DNA of 64,000 nt, from assembly GCA_964651335.1 (NCBI GenBank), contig CAZYVT010000005.1:1-64000 (forward strand). Direction: 5' to 3'. Of the stretch, positions 8,213 through 15,324 are shown piece after piece (positions within the stretch are counted from its first letter, which is position 1; each line of letters opens with the position of its first letter). Source of the stretch: 2-02-FULL-66-14 sp964651335. GTDB lineage: Bacteria; Pseudomonadota; Gammaproteobacteria; Burkholderiales; SG8-39. Position numbers and translations under genes: made by a program. The notes under the pieces are model-generated. The model ran no database searches and was not told the origin of the DNA. It saw only the letters and a program-made list of their open reading frames with translations.

Positions 8213-8426
8213 CCTATCAAGTTTCTTGGAAGCGGTACGGCATTAACGCAGCCGGCCCAGGGATCGGTTGACCGAATTTGGGCATGGACCACGCGCCGCC
8301 TCTGAAATAAGTGATCAACTGCGGCGTTAGACAGAGCATTTCCTGACGCTATGATGCGTTCGCAGTTACGGTTCCGATAGGTGATTGATCTAGAATCATT
8401 CGAATCATCCGCACCTTGGAGAGCTG
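8213..8426. other. Intergenic region with an attC-like inverted repeat (8241-8332)
   Basis: Read on the minus strand, the segment 8332 to 8241 begins GTCTAAC, an exact match to the RYYYAAC box of integron attC sites. It ends TGCGTTAATG, close to the opposite GTTRRRY box. The ends can pair (TAAC...GCAG with CTGC...GTTA). It ends about 28 bp upstream of the methyltransferase start, where an attC would sit in a cassette array. The right-hand box is imperfect, and no integrase or second site is present. The rest of the gap shows no further recognisable feature. Confidence 0.3.
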
Positions 8427-8939
8427 ATGGTGCTCGCTGCATTCAATTTCTCGCAGTGGATCGATCGGCACGCACATCTACTGAAGCCGCCGGTCGGCAA
8501 CAAGCAGGTGTTCATGGAGGCCGAGGACCTGATCGTGCAGGTCGTAGGCGGCCCGAACGCGCGTTCCGACTATCACGACGACCCGTACGAGGAGTTCTTC
8601 TACCAGTTGCGCGGCAACATGGTGCTGCGCGTGATGGAGGAAGGCCGGCCGCGCGACGTGCCGATCCGCGAAGGCGAGATCCTGCTGCTTCCGGGCCACG
8701 TGCGGCACTCGCCGCAACGCCCGGAACCCGGATCGGTGGGCTTGGTGGTGGAGAAGATCCGTCCCGTGGGCGTCAAGGACGGCTTCGAGTGGTTCTGCCC
8801 GAAGTGCCGGGCGCTGGTGCACCGGCTCGAAGTAAACGTGCAGAACATCGTGACCGACCTGCCGCCGCTGTTCGACGCGTTCTACGCCGGGCCAAGGCGA
8901 TGCCCGAAATGCCTGCACGTTCATCCGGGGAAGAGCTGA
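8427..8939 (+). CDS. nbaC: 3-hydroxyanthranilate 3,4-dioxygenase
   Basis: A 170-residue cupin enzyme of the bacterial type. The catalytic Fe(II) ligands H50, E56 and H94 are in place (YHDDPYEEFFYQ and HVRHSPQ). A second rubredoxin-like metal site is present: C124-P-K-C127 and C159-P-K-C162. It converts 3-hydroxyanthranilate to 2-amino-3-carboxymuconate semialdehyde in the kynurenine or 2-nitrobenzoate pathway in the cytoplasm. The gene has a GGAGAG ribosome site. Its usual downstream partner, the semialdehyde decarboxylase, follows immediately but only as a truncated remnant, so the product may be channelled elsewhere (for example to quinolinate) or handled by genes outside the window. Confidence 0.93.
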   Translation: MVLAAFNFSQWIDRHAHLLKPPVGNKQVFMEAEDLIVQVVGGPNARSDYHDDPYEEFFYQLRGNMVLRVMEEGRPRDVPIREGEILLLPGHVRHSPQRPEPGSVGLVVEKIRPVGVKDGFEWFCPKCRALVHRLEVNVQNIVTDLPPLFDAFYAGPRRCPKCLHVHPGKS

Positions 8940-8941
8940 CG

Positions 8942-9112
8942 GTGCCGCTTCGCACGGTGGACATGCATAGCCATTTCTTCCCGCGCGAGTGGGAAGACCT
9001 GCACAAGCGCCTTGGCGGCGCCGATTGGCCGTGGATGAAGCATCTCGGCGACGAGGACTGGAATCAAAAATGGGGTCAGACCCCCTTGGCGCTACATCCG
9101 GGGAAATGCTGA
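8942..9112 (+). pseudogene. Truncated aminocarboxymuconate-semialdehyde decarboxylase
   Basis: A GTG-started frame 2 bp after the dioxygenase stop reads VDMHSHFFPREW and GADWPWMKH. This is the N-terminal metal-binding region (HxH) of the ACMSD/amidohydrolase family, normally about 330 residues. After about 45 codons it changes into unrelated sequence across a GGGGTCAGACCCC element and stops at 56 residues. The metal-site residues beyond the first HxH and the active-site Asp are absent, so it cannot be functional. It shows that the nba/kyn-type operon once continued here. Confidence 0.82.
9072..9084. repeat. GGGGTCAGACCCC near-palindrome at the decarboxylase breakpoint
   Basis: A 13-bp inverted repeat (GGGGTC-A-GACCCC), preceded by an A-rich run, lies exactly where decarboxylase homology ends. 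Elements of this form are common short dispersed repeats in many high-GC proteobacteria. Only one copy was noticed in this window. It may mark the rearrangement that truncated the gene. Confidence 0.4.
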
Positions 9113-9117
9113 CGGCG

Positions 9118-9945
9118 CTACTGCCCACGCGCAGCGTCATAGAGCGGCATCACCCTGGGAAGGTTCGCCTCGATCTCCTTGATTCGCGTCTCGTGCGAGG
9201 GGTGCGTGGACAGGAACTGCGGCGGCTGCCCGCGAGCGCTCTGCCCGGGAGCGCTCTGTCCGGCAAGGCGCTGCATCTTGTGCCACACCGAGACCGCGGC
9301 GTGCGGATCGAAACCGGCGCGCGCGGCGAGCTCCATGCCGACGAGATCGGCGTCCGATTCCTGCCTGCGCGCGTAGGGCAGCGTCACGGCGAGGTTCGCC
9401 GCCTGCGCCAGCAATTCCGTCGAGAGCTGGCCCAGATTGAGCAGCGCCGCCGCGACCGAGACGCCGACGCTCTTCAGCACCTGTTCGGACATGCGCGCGC
9501 GTCCGTGCTCGAGCAGCGCGTGCGCGATCTCGTGTCCCATCACCGCGGCCACTTCCTCGTCCGTGAGCTTGAGCGAGTCGAGAATGCCGGTGAAGAACGC
9601 GATCTTCCCGCCCGGCATGCAGAACGCATTCACCGTCTTCGATTGGATGAGGTTCACTTCCCAGCGCCAGCGCTGCGCGTCCTGGTTGAAGCGGGTCGAG
9701 TGCGGGATCAGCGCGCGCGCGATGTTGCGCAGCCGCTCGACCTCGCGGCGGTCGTTGTTTAGTGCGTTCTTCTGCGCCGCCGCGCGCATGAGCTCCGCGT
9801 ACTGCTGGCCGGCGCTGCGCTCCACGGTCGAGGCGGGAAGCAGCCGCAGACCGCTCTTTTTGACATCCACCCCTTCCTGCTGTGGTTGCGCGGCCGCGGC
9901 CGCTGCGGCAAGCGAAAGGACCAGGCCGAGAAACCAGGATCTCAT
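9118..9945 (-). CDS. M48-family metallopeptidase, exported
   Basis: A 275-residue zinc protease with an N-terminal signal peptide (residues 1-19, an Ala-rich core ending AAAAQ). It has the M48 signature H138-E-I-A-H142 and a third ligand E196 in RRQESDADLVG, followed by STHPSHETRI near the C-terminus. It resembles the LoiP/BepA group of periplasmic quality-control proteases acting on outer-membrane proteins. A short Gly-Gln-Ser-Ala repeat (about residues 228-240) interrupts the region between metal site and tail. The start overlaps the stop of the upstream aldo/keto reductase by 4 bp (ATGA), so the two are one transcript. Confidence 0.9.
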   Translation of the reverse strand: MRSWFLGLVLSLAAAAAAAQPQQEGVDVKKSGLRLLPASTVERSAGQQYAELMRAAAQKNALNNDRREVERLRNIARALIPHSTRFNQDAQRWRWEVNLIQSKTVNAFCMPGGKIAFFTGILDSLKLTDEEVAAVMGHEIAHALLEHGRARMSEQVLKSVGVSVAAALLNLGQLSTELLAQAANLAVTLPYARRQESDADLVGMELAARAGFDPHAAVSVWHKMQRLAGQSAPGQSARGQPPQFLSTHPSHETRIKEIEANLPRVMPLYDAARGQ

Positions 9946-10865
9946 AGCGAATCGAAATGGTCGGCCATTCGTTTCCTCATGGCTGGGTCGGGAATGACGC
10001 CGTAGGCTGCGGCAAGATTATCCAGCATGTGCTCCGGCCGGCCGGTGCCGGGAATGGCGCAGGTCACGGCGGGGTGGCCGATGATCCACTTGAGGAAATA
10101 TTGCGCCCAGCTCGCGATCCCGATGTCCTTCGCCCAGTCCGGGAGGGATTTTCCCCGCACGCGGCGGAACATGGCGCCTTCGGCGAACGGACGATTGGCG
10201 ATGACCGCAACGCCGCGCGCCTGCGCGAGCGGCAGGAGCCTTTGCGCCGACTCGGGCTCGCCGAGCGAGTAGTTGATCTGCAGAAAATCGTACCGATTCG
10301 CCTTGAGCAGGCGCTCCACCTCCGCATACGCAGACGAGGCGTAGTGCGTGATGCCGATGTACCGTACCCTGCCCCTTTGCTTCCATTCCGCGAGCGTCCT
10401 GGTGTGCGTGCCGACATCGAGCAGATTATGCACTTGCATCAGATCCATGCGTTGCACGCGCAGGCGCGAAAAGGAGCGCTCCATCAGGCGGATGCCTTCG
10501 TCGCGGCCGCTGGCCCACACCTTGGTGGCGAAAAAAAGCTGCTGCTGCTGCAGGCCGAGTTCGGCGGCGAGATCGCCGAGCACCGACTCGCTCGCGCCGT
10601 ACATGGACGAAGAGTCCACCACCTTGGCGCCCGCCCGCGCGAACGCTGCAAGCACCTCGCGAAGCGGCGCGCGCCCTGGTGCGTCGTTGCCGACATCGAA
10701 CACTTGCCACGTGCCAAGCCCGATCGCGGGAAGGCGCTCGCCCGTGGATGGAATCGGTCGCGCAAGCAATGCAGGCGACTGAGCGGGAGCGGGCTTCACG
10801 GCGAGAGCCGCGGCAAGGACGCCGAGCGAGCGGAGCGTGGCGCGCCGGGCGCGGTCCATGCGCAC
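9942..10865 (-). CDS. Aldo/keto reductase with twin-arginine signal
   Basis: A 307-residue TIM-barrel oxidoreductase. Residues 1-29 look like a Tat signal (ARRATLRSLGVLAAALA then AQS). The barrel carries the AKR catalytic set: an Asp in VVDSSSMYG, Tyr in SSMYGASE, Lys in FFATKVW and His in LMQVHNL. Family members use NADPH to reduce aldehydes or ketones. Export by Tat would carry the folded, cofactor-loaded enzyme to the periplasm. The protein is paralogous to the product of 12242-13207 (shared IGLGT and VTCAIPG-type segments). It shares a transcript with the downstream M48 protease. Substrate unknown. Confidence 0.88.
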   Translation of the reverse strand: MRMDRARRATLRSLGVLAAALAVKPAPAQSPALLARPIPSTGERLPAIGLGTWQVFDVGNDAPGRAPLREVLAAFARAGAKVVDSSSMYGASESVLGDLAAELGLQQQQLFFATKVWASGRDEGIRLMERSFSRLRVQRMDLMQVHNLLDVGTHTRTLAEWKQRGRVRYIGITHYASSAYAEVERLLKANRYDFLQINYSLGEPESAQRLLPLAQARGVAVIANRPFAEGAMFRRVRGKSLPDWAKDIGIASWAQYFLKWIIGHPAVTCAIPGTGRPEHMLDNLAAAYGVIPDPAMRKRMADHFDSL

Positions 10866-10887
10866 ATTCTAGTAAAGTCCGGCATCG

Positions 10888-12240
10888 ATGGACGACCGCA
10901 CAGTGCAGAATGGAAATGAGACGGTTCTGCGGCGCTGGCTGGCACGGGTGGTCGCCGCGCGCCCGGAGGAAATCGCGGCGCTCGGCTGGTCATTTGCCTA
11001 TTTCTTCTGCCTGCTCGCCGGCTATTACGTGCTGCGGCCGCTGCGCGACGAGATGGGCGTCGCCGGTGGCGTGCGCAACCTGCAATGGCTGTTCACCGCC
11101 ACGTTCATCACCATGCTGGCCGCGGTGCCGGTCTACGGCGCGCTGGTCGCGCGGCTGCCGCGGCGCCGTTTCATTCCGATTGTCTATCATTTCTTCGTCT
11201 TCAATCTCGCCGCATTCTGGCTCTTGCTGACTCTCGATGCCGGCAAGCTGCACGTCGCGCGTGTGTTTTTCGTCTGGATCAGCGTCTTCAACCTGTTTGC
11301 GGTGTCGGTGTTCTGGTCGTTCATGGCGGACCTGTTTACCGCCGAGCGGGGCAAGCGCCTGTTCGGCTTCATCGCCGCCGGCGGAAGTGCAGGCGCGCTC
11401 GCCGGTCCGGCGCTGACAATATCGCTTGCGGTCCCGCTCGGGCCGGTCAACCTGCTCATCGTGGCGGCGCTGCTGCTGGAGGCGGCAGTACTGTGCGCGA
11501 AGCGGGTGGAGTCCGCGGCGGCCAATCCCGGCGGCGAAGCCGCCGTATCGGCGGTGACAGCTTCCGGTGCGCGCGCCGAACCGGGCGGACTCGGCGGAGG
11601 ATGGCTGGCGGGTATCGCGATGGTGCTGCGATCACCTTATCTTGCGGGCATTGCGCTCTGGGTCACGATGCTCTCCATTGCCGGCACCTTCCTGTATTTT
11701 CAGCAGGCGAATATCGTCGCTGCCGCGTCCGACGATCCCGCGGTACGCACCCGGATCTTCGCTTCGATCGACCTCGCTGTCGGTGTCCTTACGGTCGCAA
11801 TTCAGTTCTTCGCGACCGGGCGCCTGCTCGCGCGCTTCGGTGTCGGCGCGGCGGCGGGCGTGCTGCCGGCGGTGTTCGCGGCCGGTTTTGCGGCGCTCGC
11901 GGCGTCGCCCGCGCTCGCGGTGGTGATCGCGTTTCAGGCGATCCAGCGGACCGCCAATTTCGCGATTTCGAATCCGGCGCGCGAAGTGCTCTTCACCGTG
12001 CTTGCGCGGGAGGAGAAGTACAAGGCGAAAAATGTGATCGACGTGGTCGTGTTCCGCGGCGCCGATGCGGCCGGAGGGTGGCTGTTCGCGGTGCTGCGCG
12101 CCGGGGGCCTCGAACTCGCGTCGATTTCGCTCGCCGCGATTCCGCTGATGGCGGCGTGGCTCGCCCTCGCACTCGCACTCGGGCGCGCCCAGGAGCGCCG
12201 CGCCGCAGCACCGAGCCCAACAATCTCCGGAGGAAGCTGA
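10888..12240 (+). CDS. MFS-like membrane transporter, NTP/NDP-exchange family-like
   Basis: A 450-residue polytopic inner-membrane protein with about 12 hydrophobic segments. The early segment WSFAYFFCLLAGYYVLRPLRDEMG and the later NFAISNPAREVLFTVLAREEKYKAKNVID are typical of the bacterial proteins annotated as nucleotide-exchange or MFS transporters distantly related to ATP/ADP translocases. What it carries is not known. It is divergent from the first aldo/keto reductase (22-bp gap) and its stop is 1 bp from the second one, to which it is translationally linked. The assignment to the nucleotide-exchange family rests on recalled similarity and needs a profile search. Confidence 0.65.
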   Translation: MDDRTVQNGNETVLRRWLARVVAARPEEIAALGWSFAYFFCLLAGYYVLRPLRDEMGVAGGVRNLQWLFTATFITMLAAVPVYGALVARLPRRRFIPIVYHFFVFNLAAFWLLLTLDAGKLHVARVFFVWISVFNLFAVSVFWSFMADLFTAERGKRLFGFIAAGGSAGALAGPALTISLAVPLGPVNLLIVAALLLEAAVLCAKRVESAAANPGGEAAVSAVTASGARAEPGGLGGGWLAGIAMVLRSPYLAGIALWVTMLSIAGTFLYFQQANIVAAASDDPAVRTRIFASIDLAVGVLTVAIQFFATGRLLARFGVGAAAGVLPAVFAAGFAALAASPALAVVIAFQAIQRTANFAISNPAREVLFTVLAREEKYKAKNVIDVVVFRGADAAGGWLFAVLRAGGLELASISLAAIPLMAAWLALALALGRAQERRAAAPSPTISGGS

Positions 12241-12241
12241 A

Positions 12242-13207
12242 ATGACGGACCCGCGCACCATCTCGACGTTCGGCACGCGTCTCTCCCGCCGCACGTTCCT
12301 TGCGCTAGGCGGCGCAATCGCCGCCGCCACGCTCGCGCGCACGCCGGCGATCGCGGCCGAAGGCCCGCTGCTGACGCGCGCAATTCCGCGTAGCGGCGAG
12401 CCCCTGCCGGCGCTGGGACTCGGCACCGCGATCGTGTTCGATATCGGCGAAGATGCGGCGCGCCGTGCCGAAAGGCAAGCCGTGCTCCGCACGCTGCTCG
12501 ATGGCGGCGCGCGCGTCGTCGATACTGCGCCCTCGTACGGCCGCGCAGAGACGGTACTGGGCGAGCTGCTCTCCGGCCTTGGCGCGCGCGAGCAGGTGTT
12601 CCTTGCGACTAAAGTGCGCGCCGCGGGGCGCGAGGCGGCGGAGTCCGAAATGCGTGAGTCGCTGCGGCGGCTGCGCACCGAACGCATCGATCTGATGCAG
12701 ATTCACAATCCGGGCACCGATCTCGGCGCCGCGGCGGCGCAGCTCGCGCAATTGCGCGAGTGGAAGCAGCGCGGCGTATTCCGCTACCTGGGCGTGACGC
12801 ATTCCCAGGAGGCCGCGAACGAGCGGCTGATCGACCTCATGCGGCGCGAGCGGCTTGACTTCGTGCAGGTGAACTATTCACTCGGCGAGCGGAGCGTCGA
12901 GCAGCGCCTGCTTCCGGCCGCGGCCGAAACCGGTACTGCGGTGCTCGTGAATCTGCCGTTCGGGCGGGGAAAGCTCTTCGCCGCGGTGCGCGGCCGGCCG
13001 CTGCCCGCCTGGTCGGCCGAGTTCGATGCCGCCAGCTGGGCTCAATTCTTCCTCAAGTACATCCTCGCACACGAGGCGGTGACCTGCGTCATTCCGGGCA
13101 TGGACAAGCCCGAATACGCGCTTGACAACTTGGGAGCGGCGCGCGGCCGGCTGCCCGACGCTGCGCTGCGCCGCCGGATGGTGGAGTTCTGGGAGTCGCT
13201 GCGTTAG
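12242..13207 (+). CDS. Aldo/keto reductase with canonical Tat signal
   Basis: A 321-residue aldo/keto reductase beginning with a textbook twin-arginine motif (LSRRTFLALGG), hydrophobic core and an AIAA cleavage region near residue 39. Barrel motifs: LGLGTAIVFDIG, an Asp/Tyr pair in VVDTAPSYGRAE, Lys in FLATKV and His in LMQIHNPG. The architecture parallels the paralogue at 9942-10865, including the late ILAHEAVTCVIPGMDKPEY. GGAGG lies 8 bp ahead of the ATG. It follows the transporter gene by one base, so they form an operon. A periplasmic NADP-dependent reductase is predicted; substrate unknown. Confidence 0.88.
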   Translation: MTDPRTISTFGTRLSRRTFLALGGAIAAATLARTPAIAAEGPLLTRAIPRSGEPLPALGLGTAIVFDIGEDAARRAERQAVLRTLLDGGARVVDTAPSYGRAETVLGELLSGLGAREQVFLATKVRAAGREAAESEMRESLRRLRTERIDLMQIHNPGTDLGAAAAQLAQLREWKQRGVFRYLGVTHSQEAANERLIDLMRRERLDFVQVNYSLGERSVEQRLLPAAAETGTAVLVNLPFGRGKLFAAVRGRPLPAWSAEFDAASWAQFFLKYILAHEAVTCVIPGMDKPEYALDNLGAARGRLPDAALRRRMVEFWESLR

Positions 13208-13232
13208 CGCCGACGGCCGCTCAGCGATCGAT

Positions 13233-13964
13233 TCAGGAACCGATGCCGAGGACCTTGCGTAACTCGCGCGCCGTAAGCGCCTTGCCTAACACCGGCGTCC
13301 CGTAGTCGAATTCCTTCGCCCGCGCGAGCGGCCCTACGACCACCGGCTCGAAGCCCGCATCCTGGACCAGGCGTATCGCGATCTTGAGCGCAGCTTCGTC
13401 ATCGGCCGCGAGCGGGATCGCAACCCGCTCGCCCGAACGGTGCGCCTCGCTGCGTATCGAGTTGTATCCGACGCTGTTGAACGCACGCACCAGCCGCACT
13501 CCGGGCAGAAACTCGGCCGACGCGATACCGGTGCCCTTCGCCCGGGCCTCCACGGCCATGTCGCCGTCGCGGGCCTGGACCGGGTTGCAGGTATCGAGCA
13601 CCACCTTGCCCTTCAGTTCGGCGGCGAGATCGCGGCCGATTTGTGGCAGCGCCGAATAAGGAACCGAGACCAGCACGACCTCGCCGAATGCGGCCGCCTC
13701 GCGGGGCGTTCCCGCGCGCGCCCTGGGCCCGAGGCTCGCGACCAGCTCCTTGACCTCGCCGATCTCGCGCGCCGAGAACATCACCTCGTAGCCGGCCTTC
13801 ACCCAGAACCCGCCGATCGTGCCGCCGATCCGGCCCGAACCGATGACGCCGATCTTCATGGTCTTGTCGTCGGCGGGACGCGCCGCGAGCGGCATGCCTG
13901 CCAGGGCGACCGCCACGCCAAGCAACTCGCGGCGGCGCTGATTCACCGGTTGATTCGTTTTCAT
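13233..13964 (-). CDS. NADP-binding oxidoreductase (F420-dependent NADP reductase-like), Tat signal
   Basis: A 243-residue Rossmann-fold protein. After a twin-arginine leader (NQRRRELLGVAVALAG, about residues 8-28) comes MKIGVIGSGRIGGTIGGFW, the nucleotide-binding GxGxxG loop of the NADP-oxidoreductase/coenzyme-F420 family, then VVLVSVPYSALPQI and VLDTCNPVQARDGD. The frame extends upstream to 14165, but MKTNQ at 13964 begins the Tat leader and the upstream part shows no homology. It converges on the aldo/keto reductase at 12242 and is the third Tat-type NAD(P)-binding protein in this cluster. Reaction unknown. Confidence 0.85.
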   Translation of the reverse strand: MKTNQPVNQRRRELLGVAVALAGMPLAARPADDKTMKIGVIGSGRIGGTIGGFWVKAGYEVMFSAREIGEVKELVASLGPRARAGTPREAAAFGEVVLVSVPYSALPQIGRDLAAELKGKVVLDTCNPVQARDGDMAVEARAKGTGIASAEFLPGVRLVRAFNSVGYNSIRSEAHRSGERVAIPLAADDEAALKIAIRLVQDAGFEPVVVGPLARAKEFDYGTPVLGKALTARELRKVLGIGS

Positions 13965-14060
13965 CGCCGTAATATTACGCCTCCGGTTCCGTACAGGCGA
14001 TAGACCGCCATCGACACGCTCGAAAAGCGCCTTTGGGCCGCGGTCACTGCATAATCCTCC

Positions 14061-14183
14061 ATGGCCAACGCAAACGACAAATCCCTTGAATCCTGGATCT
14101 GGGACGCAGCCTGTTCCATTCGCGGCGCGAAGGATGCGCCCAAGTTCAAGGACTACAGCCTTCATTTTGGCTACAACCTGTAG
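14061..14183 (+). pseudogene. hsdM fragment (type I DNA methyltransferase N-terminus)
   Basis: A 40-codon frame begins MANANDKSLESWIWDAACSI and continues RGAKDAPKFKDY, the conserved start of the HsdM N6-adenine methyltransferase (full length about 500 residues or more). After KDY the sequence no longer follows the family and ends at TAG 14181. None of the S-adenosylmethionine or NPPF motifs remain. It lies 80 bp ahead of rhuM, which is the order hsdM-accessory-hsdR found in type I restriction loci. A relic; no function expected. Confidence 0.8.
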
Positions 14184-14262
14184 CCAGATTGACCAAGGCG
14201 TCGCTCTTCTTCGGCGATCTGATAGACCGGTTCATGACGACGCAGCTTTACGTTCACACACG

Positions 14263-15270
14263 ATGAGCAACGAACCCCAATCCCGGTTTCTCCTCTACCA
14301 AACCAGCGACGGCCAGACTCGGTTGGAGGTCCGCCTGGAGAACGAGACGGTCTGGCTGTCGCAAATTCAGATGGCCGAGCTGTTTCAAACCTCCATTCCG
14401 AACGTGAGCATGCACATTCGAAATGTCTTCGCGGAAGGCGAATTACAGCCGGGGTCAGTGGTTAAGGAATTCTTAACAACTGCCGCCGATGGCAAAAACT
14501 ACCAGACCAAGTTCTACAACCTCGACGTAATCATCTCCGTGGGCTACCGCGTGAAGTCGCACCGCGGCACTCAGTTCCGAATCTGGGCGACGCAGCGGCT
14601 GCGGGAATACATCGTCAAAGGCTTTTTGCTGGATGACGAGCGGCTCAAGCGGGGAGGGGGCGGGAATTACTTCGAGGAACTGCTGGCCCGCATCCGCGAC
14701 ATCCGGTCGTCGGAGAAGGTGTTCTGGCGCAAGGTGCTGGAGATTTACGCGACGAGCATTGACTATGACCCGGGCGAAGAGGCGTCGCAGGTGTTCTTCG
14801 CCACGGTGCAGAACAAGATGCATTGGGCGGCGCACGGGCAGACGGCCGCTGAAATGGTGCATGGGCGTGTGGACGCCGGGAAACAAAACCTGGGGATGAC
14901 AACATGGCTGGGCGGGAAACCGACGAAGGAGGAAGCAGCCATCGCGAAGAATTACCTGAGGGCGGAGGAACTGGAAGGGCTGAATCGCATCGTGACGGCG
15001 TATCTGGAATTTGCCGAACTTCGCGCGCTGAATCGCCAGCCCATGTATATGCGGGACTGGATCGCCAAGCTGGAGGATTTCCTGCGCCTGAGCGGCCGGG
15101 AGATTCTCACGCACGCGGGCAAGATTTCGCACCAGCAGGCGTTGCGGAAGGCGGAACGGGAATTTGAAAAGTTTCGGGTTCTTGAGCTTGCCCAGCCCTC
15201 GCAAGTGGAAAAGGACTTCGACGAAGCGGTGAAGAAACTGCGCAAGCCGCGGCCCAAGAAAAAAGAGTGA
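14263..15270 (+). CDS. RhuM-family protein
   Basis: A 335-residue cytoplasmic protein with the RhuM features: FLLYQTSDGQTRLEVRLENETVWLSQIQMAELF, IRNVFAEGEL, TKFYNLDVIISVGYRVKS and GTQFRIWATQRLREYIVKGF. The start at 14263 (MSNEPQSR) is chosen over the upstream ATG at 14086, which would read through the hsdM fragment in another frame. RhuM was first described in a Salmonella pathogenicity island; homologues are frequent as accessory genes between the hsd genes of type I restriction loci, which matches the hsdM stub before and the hsdR stub after. Biochemical activity unknown. Lower GC than the surroundings suggests transfer. The C-terminus is Lys-rich (RKPRPKKKE). Confidence 0.88.
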   Translation: MSNEPQSRFLLYQTSDGQTRLEVRLENETVWLSQIQMAELFQTSIPNVSMHIRNVFAEGELQPGSVVKEFLTTAADGKNYQTKFYNLDVIISVGYRVKSHRGTQFRIWATQRLREYIVKGFLLDDERLKRGGGGNYFEELLARIRDIRSSEKVFWRKVLEIYATSIDYDPGEEASQVFFATVQNKMHWAAHGQTAAEMVHGRVDAGKQNLGMTTWLGGKPTKEEAAIAKNYLRAEELEGLNRIVTAYLEFAELRALNRQPMYMRDWIAKLEDFLRLSGREILTHAGKISHQQALRKAEREFEKFRVLELAQPSQVEKDFDEAVKKLRKPRPKKKE

Positions 15271-15273
15271 GCC

Positions 15274-15309
15274 ATGCCCGCACCCGGTGAACATAAAACC
15301 GTCCAGGCT
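15274..15309 (+). pseudogene. hsdR 5'-end stub (first copy)
   Basis: Three bases after the RhuM stop, an ATG starts MPAPGEHKTVQA and then homology ends. These 12 residues match the start of the longer hsdR stub at 18611 (MAAKPGEHKTVQARILAYA). The DNA of 15284-15309 is similar to 18624-18649. The break falls just before the end of the opposite-strand SEC-C gene, so insertion or recombination of that cassette probably removed the rest of hsdR. Confidence 0.6.
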
Positions 15310-15324
15310 AGTACCAGCCGACGG

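Noticed and set aside
14184..14262. Coding remnant between the hsdM stub and rhuM
   Set aside because: A short frame (LTKASLFFGDLIDRF...) can be read, but it matches no family I can name, so no gene is claimed.
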